A stretch of 64,000 nt of DNA, from positions 13,976,765-14,040,764 of the forward strand of contig CM037466.1 of the NCBI GenBank assembly GCA_021014325.1. Direction: 5' to 3'. Below the pieces are notes generated by a model. That model was not told the DNA's origin. It was given only the letters and a program-made list of their open reading frames with translations, and ran no database searches. Both the position numbers and the translations under genes were made by a program. The stretch comes from Plazaster borealis (taxonomy: Eukaryota; Echinodermata; Asteroidea; Forcipulatida; Labidiasteridae). Shown here one piece after another: positions 59,600 through 64,000 of the stretch. How positions within the stretch are numbered: the stretch's first letter is position 1; every line of letters starts with the position of its first letter.

Positions 59600-62500
59600 G
59601 ATCCTAAACCGTAGACCCCCGCAGGGTAAGAGAAGGTTTTGTTTGAAGGTAGCGTAGCTACAAGGGGGGACTATACTCGCAGGCTTTTTACCCGTGACGC
59701 GTCGACGGCGACGAGTGGCTACCCTGGAATCTTTGGCTGAGCTTCACCGGCGGGTCTTGGCGTAAATTACACCCCAAGCGCCGGTCGGTACGAAAATAGC
59801 TACACACTGTATCAGAATGCGGACTATTTAAATACCGATACTCTACCATGTACTGGTATTTTCGTTTAAAAAGGCGGGAATGAAAGAGGAAAAAACACTC
59901 TATACTTCTTGTTAGAGTGTAAGGACAATTTGCCTTCTGGGCGCAGCGTTAATGCAGCAGTCATGTAGGCTCCCCATGTATACAGCTGTTACTTTTTAAA
60001 CCGAGGCGCAGTAATACCAGGTCGCCATGGAAACGGCACGCTCGAACCGCTAGAAACGGGGGTTTTCTGTTTTGGAATTAAAATTGGCTAATAATTGCCT
60101 TTTCTCTCTGGTAATTATTAACTCGTTTTCGCGTCAGGGTTAATTTTGTCAAATTAGTTGGGGGGTTCGGGGGCTTTTTTGTATTGTAAGTTCTTACATT
60201 AGAAAGATTGCAAACATGTATGGAAGTGGAACCGCATGTAGTTTTGAATCTTTGTTGATAAAATATATTCAAAGAAGAAAATTGGGCCTTTGTGAAATTG
60301 ATTTAGTTTACTTGAACATGCTGGAACTATTGTTAGCCTCAGATGAAATCGTTAAGACAACCCGATGGTCCATAGTCATCACTCGGAAAATGCATTGCGT
60401 TAGCTGAAGGCATTCCTGTAATAGTGTCAAACAACAAACATTCGTACAGGATTCAAATAATTATAAGGGGCTTGCGTCCGTGTAGCTATTTTGTCATGTC
60501 CAATGTTTGTCTGCCCTTTTGTTTGCGTGTATCTGTCTGCTTGTTTTTTGCTTGTAAGTTTGTATGTTTGACTTCTGCCTAATTGGCAAAACAGCCTCAT
60601 ACTCTATTTATTAGATTTATCCAGCTTATTGCAACTTATTGTTACTTTTGCTTTACTCCATAATTACATTTCATCATCATCATTTCATCAATTATGCTGT
60701 GTTCATCCAGTGTAGGATGTAGCCCTCCTCATACATTTACTTGTCATTTATTTTGGAAATTAATGTGTATCTGAACTGAACTAAACTGAAACTAACTTTC
60801 TATCGATGTGCTTACAGCTTATGACCTGTACCGTTTACCCCGACCTGATTTTACACGTATATACCTTTTTTTTAAATGGTTATGTGATAGGTGCTATTCT
60901 GGTATTGACTCGTTGCACTTTTTAAGAATTTCATGGAGAAATATTTCGAATTGTTCTCCTTTTGAAAGAAGAAAACGTGTTTTTGTCTCCTTTTTTCTTT
61001 CTTTTCTTGTCCTTTTTTAACTTGGGATCACCAGTGGAACTAATCCTAGTTTAGTTCGTGTTTGTTATTCGTGTTCAGAAGTCAAGGTGGGCATTCTTCC
61101 AGTCAAAGTAGCGGGAGAGCCAGCGAACAAACATAGTCACTGGTGATTTTACTTTTTGCATCAATTAAGGAATAAAGTGCCGCATACACCATTAAATCCA
61201 ACATTGTTATATTTTTATTGCCTTTTCCTTTCTGACAAAGATTGATTAAGAGTGAACGGTACAATTATCACTTTATTCCGTTTCTAAATATTTCCTACAA
61301 TTCGAAAAAAAAATCGAGCGCGCTACGGCTCATAAAACCTCCATAGTAATAATATACATAGATCACAAACAAAATGTTTCAGAAATTGTCAACTTAAGAA
61401 TAGTGGTCCCCCCCCTTCAAAAGTCCAAGCCGATATCATAATCGCATTACGGTGCGAGCTCTATTGCTAGACATATACACACCAGACGAGAACAAAACAA
61501 GTGTGTGGTGAGAAAAGGTGTGCCTGTGTGATAAATAAGAAAAACACAAATGATTTTTTTTCTCTCTTTCTGTTTGAAGGGAAAATAACAGGGTAAAAAT
61601 GATCAGGAAAAAAGGCCCCTGTGAGTGTGTGGGAAAAGTGGTACCAAGGTAGATCCCACGCTTTTTGGGTCTATCGCTCCGTCGGTCAGGAATATTGGAA
61701 CCAACAATGCTTACCCTACCTCTGTCAGGTTTCACCCATTGTTGTAGTCTACAACACCTTTACGACTACAAGAATTTTTTTATATAAAGAGAGAACAACA
61801 AAAATTTGAGCTCTTTCTTTTTCGGGGATCAATTCAGTCATTGAAAAGTCAGTGGGTTTTTTATAAAAACATATTTTTTCTCTCTTTTTTTTACTAATAG
61901 ATTAGACAAGTCTTTCGATTTTGAAGTTTCTCCCACGGTCTAGTCTGAATCACGTGCATTGCGGTCTCGAAAGAATCAAAAACTAAACAAAACAAATGCA
62001 AACAACCTTGTTGCAAAAAACTAACCAAAACTGGCTCTCCAGACTCGAATAATATTTGATGTTGATCATTTGATAAGATAAAAATGAGATTGGTTGTATT
62101 TGTAAATGACGTCATAACACGAAGTTTACAAGTTCGGGCAAACCGCGGACAAATTCCCGTTTTTGTTAGATATGTGGCCCCATAAAGTGAACGAAGTATC
62201 CGCCCCCACACTGTACCCAAAGGACAATCACGGAGTTATGTATTTATTTATTGTTCTAATTTATTTGTTATTACATGGACAATCAAGAAACACGAGCAAA
62301 GGCCGTCAAGGGAAGGGAAACAGTTTAAGAAGTAAAAATTGTCATTAGAAAAGATGTGCCCTACCAAACCTCACTAATTTTAAGCAATATAAATTGATAA
62401 AATGCAATACACAGAACATTAACATTTAAAGTTAAAAGTGAAACAAAAACGGCAATTTTTTATATATAATAGAATACATATACCAACGGTCCTACAAAAA

Positions 62501-63220
62501 AACTTAAGAGCCAAACAAAAGCAGAACCAGAAAGACTGTAAAAAATTACAAGACTAAAACCCCCATCAACCTAAAACAAACCCTGACAATACTTGATCAA
62601 GATTATTGCATATTCAAGACTAAAAATATACAAATCTCGTGGCTCAGCATTTAGACTTTTTTTTCAAAAATCCAATCGAGCTACTGCCGTGTACCTTAGT
62701 CTCGTTCGTATAACATTGTGATTCAAGCATACATTAAAATAAATGTTAATTGAAAGAACATTATTTTGGTGGATTTTGTTTAGTCAACACCTGTAAAATA
62801 AAAAGAGAGGTTAAATTTGTTCCTTATTATGGAGTCGGAAATTACAAACTTCAAGTTAACCCGTATCTGTAAACAGGGATTTCGCACACTTCAAGTACCT
62901 TTGGAATTGTTGCAATGGAATCTACTTGAAGTTCGGATAATCTTGCATAATGCTGTTTAAAACTATCCCCTCAGTTTTGTTAATAAAACAAAACCTTATG
63001 TTCAAAAATCAATTTGTTTTTATCCACGTAAGAAAAACAGGTGTTAGAAAAAGGGAACTTGTCAACCTCTCCCCTAAAAATGGGAGGGACATTTGTTTTG
63101 TTCGACTTCAATACTTTGAATAATGATGGCATCAAGATTAGCTTTTGTATGCACAAAGGTAAAAAAAAATCGTTTGTGTATTTTATGACATGACTTGGCC
63201 ACGGAAAACTGGACGAAGGT
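59600..63220. other. upstream flank of gene 2, no gene recognised
   Basis: No bHLH, Orange or WRPW exon on either strand. TGTGGGAA (CSL core) near 61628. Possible LINE tail CTGAACTGAACTAAACTGAA at 60771-60790. AT-rich elsewhere. Confidence 0.45.
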
Positions 63221-63223
63221 GAG

Positions 63224-63540
63224 TTCCCACGGTTTCAGGGTTTGTTCGGGCGGCTTATTAAAGTTTGCACCTGCTTGCTTAGTATAGGTAGGTGCATCGA
63301 ACCGGCCCCACGGTATAGACCTATAGTCAATGCCTATTCACGGGCCACCTGGATTGCTCATGCGTGGCCCGTGCGCTTTGTCATGCAAATCTCAGGTGAA
63401 CGCCAACGCGTGATTGGCCGGGGATGCACTTCATTAAAAAACAACACCTGTATTTACCTGGCGACGAGTGGTGGTGTGAGTGTGTGTCACCCTAACAAAG
63501 AGAAACATGAATTGCACTGCCACGCGCGGCACGTGGGAAC
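63224..63540 (-). promoter_or_regulatory. third promoter/enhancer-like block with paired CSL sites
   Basis: TTCCCACG at 63224-63231, ATTGGCCG at 63413-63420, CACGCG at 63521-63526, and CACGTGGGAAC at 63530-63540 (E-box overlapping CGTGGGAA at 63532-63539). Order and CSL-to-CSL distance (~309 bp) resemble the two HES promoters (~302 and ~284 bp). No HES exon is seen near it in this window. Confidence 0.4.
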
Positions 63541-64000
63541 TGGGCCTCGCAGGCACAGCGCTGCATGTAGACTTTTGTTATTTACAGCGTAACGGAATTT
63601 TAAGTATTTTACCAACAGTCACTCTCCCAAATGCCCCGTTTCTTTCTTACGGACCGCGTTTTTCTTGTTGCTTGTCTTTGTACTAACCGAGTAAGCGTTA
63701 TCACGCTTAGCTCAATACGCGTCGTCATTCTTACACATCATCTCACAAAAAGTTCAATATATTAAAAAGAATTACCAGGGTCGAAGCTTCAGGCCATTAA
63801 CTATTTTCTGAAATTATTAGTTTTTTATTTTTGATACTTGATGATGTTCCCAGACGAACTATCTTGATTGAAAATGTACTTATGATGAATAAGTAAAATT
63901 AACCATCTTGGAACATGGTGAGGAACGTCAAGAAGCATCATTTGCCTTATTTGCAGACAAAAACATCTCAAAATATCTCAAAGATACTAACGATTGGTGT
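63541..64000. other. window end, no gene recognised
   Basis: AT-rich. Nothing supported. Confidence 0.4.

Noticed and set aside
59600..63220. a third HES gene belonging to the 63.2-kb promoter-like block
   Set aside because: No SKPx[18 protein letters not shown] or WRPW coding sequence found on the minus strand here; kept only as a regulatory observation.

Overview
The window is eukaryotic genomic DNA: AT-rich, with introns, many short interspersed repeats and few genes. Two complete protein-coding genes can be supported, both on the minus strand. They are a tandem pair of HES (hairy/Enhancer-of-split) transcriptional repressors about 50 kb apart. Gene 1 (747-3940, predicted 439 aa) and gene 2 (51452-58900, predicted 437 aa) each have four coding exons. 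Exon 2 (96 nt) and exon 3 (88 nt) have the same length and phase in both. Both proteins have a bHLH with the HES-specific proline, an Orange domain and a terminal WRPW. The repeat types (TTAA-flanked MITEs, a 190-bp GGGCCCAATTTCAT element, tRNA-derived SINEs, TTAGGG-type repeats) and the hairy-type proteins suggest a marine invertebrate deuterostome. I think an echinoderm, perhaps a sea star, is most likely. That placement is inference from recollection of similar repeats, not a search.

Layout. 1-746: 3' flank/UTR of gene 1. 747-3940: gene 1. 4230-4602: its promoter module. 4600-51380: a large intergenic desert of MITEs in several families (A, B, C, F, H, J, M), foldback elements, minisatellites, SINE copies and decayed LINE 3' ends; I recognise no gene in it. 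51382-58900: gene 2, with a MITE in intron 1 and a 68-bp minisatellite in intron 2. 59219-59569: its promoter module. 59600-64000: upstream flank containing a third promoter-like block at 63224-63540.

Regulatory logic. HES proteins are classical direct targets of Notch through CSL (RBP-J/Su(H)), which binds CGTGGGAA/TGTGGGAA. Both promoters carry the same ordered sites at nearly the same distances from the ATG. From the gene outwards these are TTCCCAC, ATTGGCCGGCT, CACGTGCC, GTGGGAAAACC(C/A)CGCCC and GGTAAACAA. Reading both strands by eye I found 13 copies of CGTGGGAA across the window, against about one or two expected by chance. The most interesting possibility is therefore a long Notch-responsive regulatory landscape spanning the HES pair.

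The mobile-DNA record is also informative. A 389-bp near-perfect palindrome has inserted at a TTAA inside another repeat, so the empty site can be read directly. MITE family A keeps its outer arms but carries at least three unrelated central hairpins. One element carries a TTAGGG-type array as the loop of an inverted repeat.
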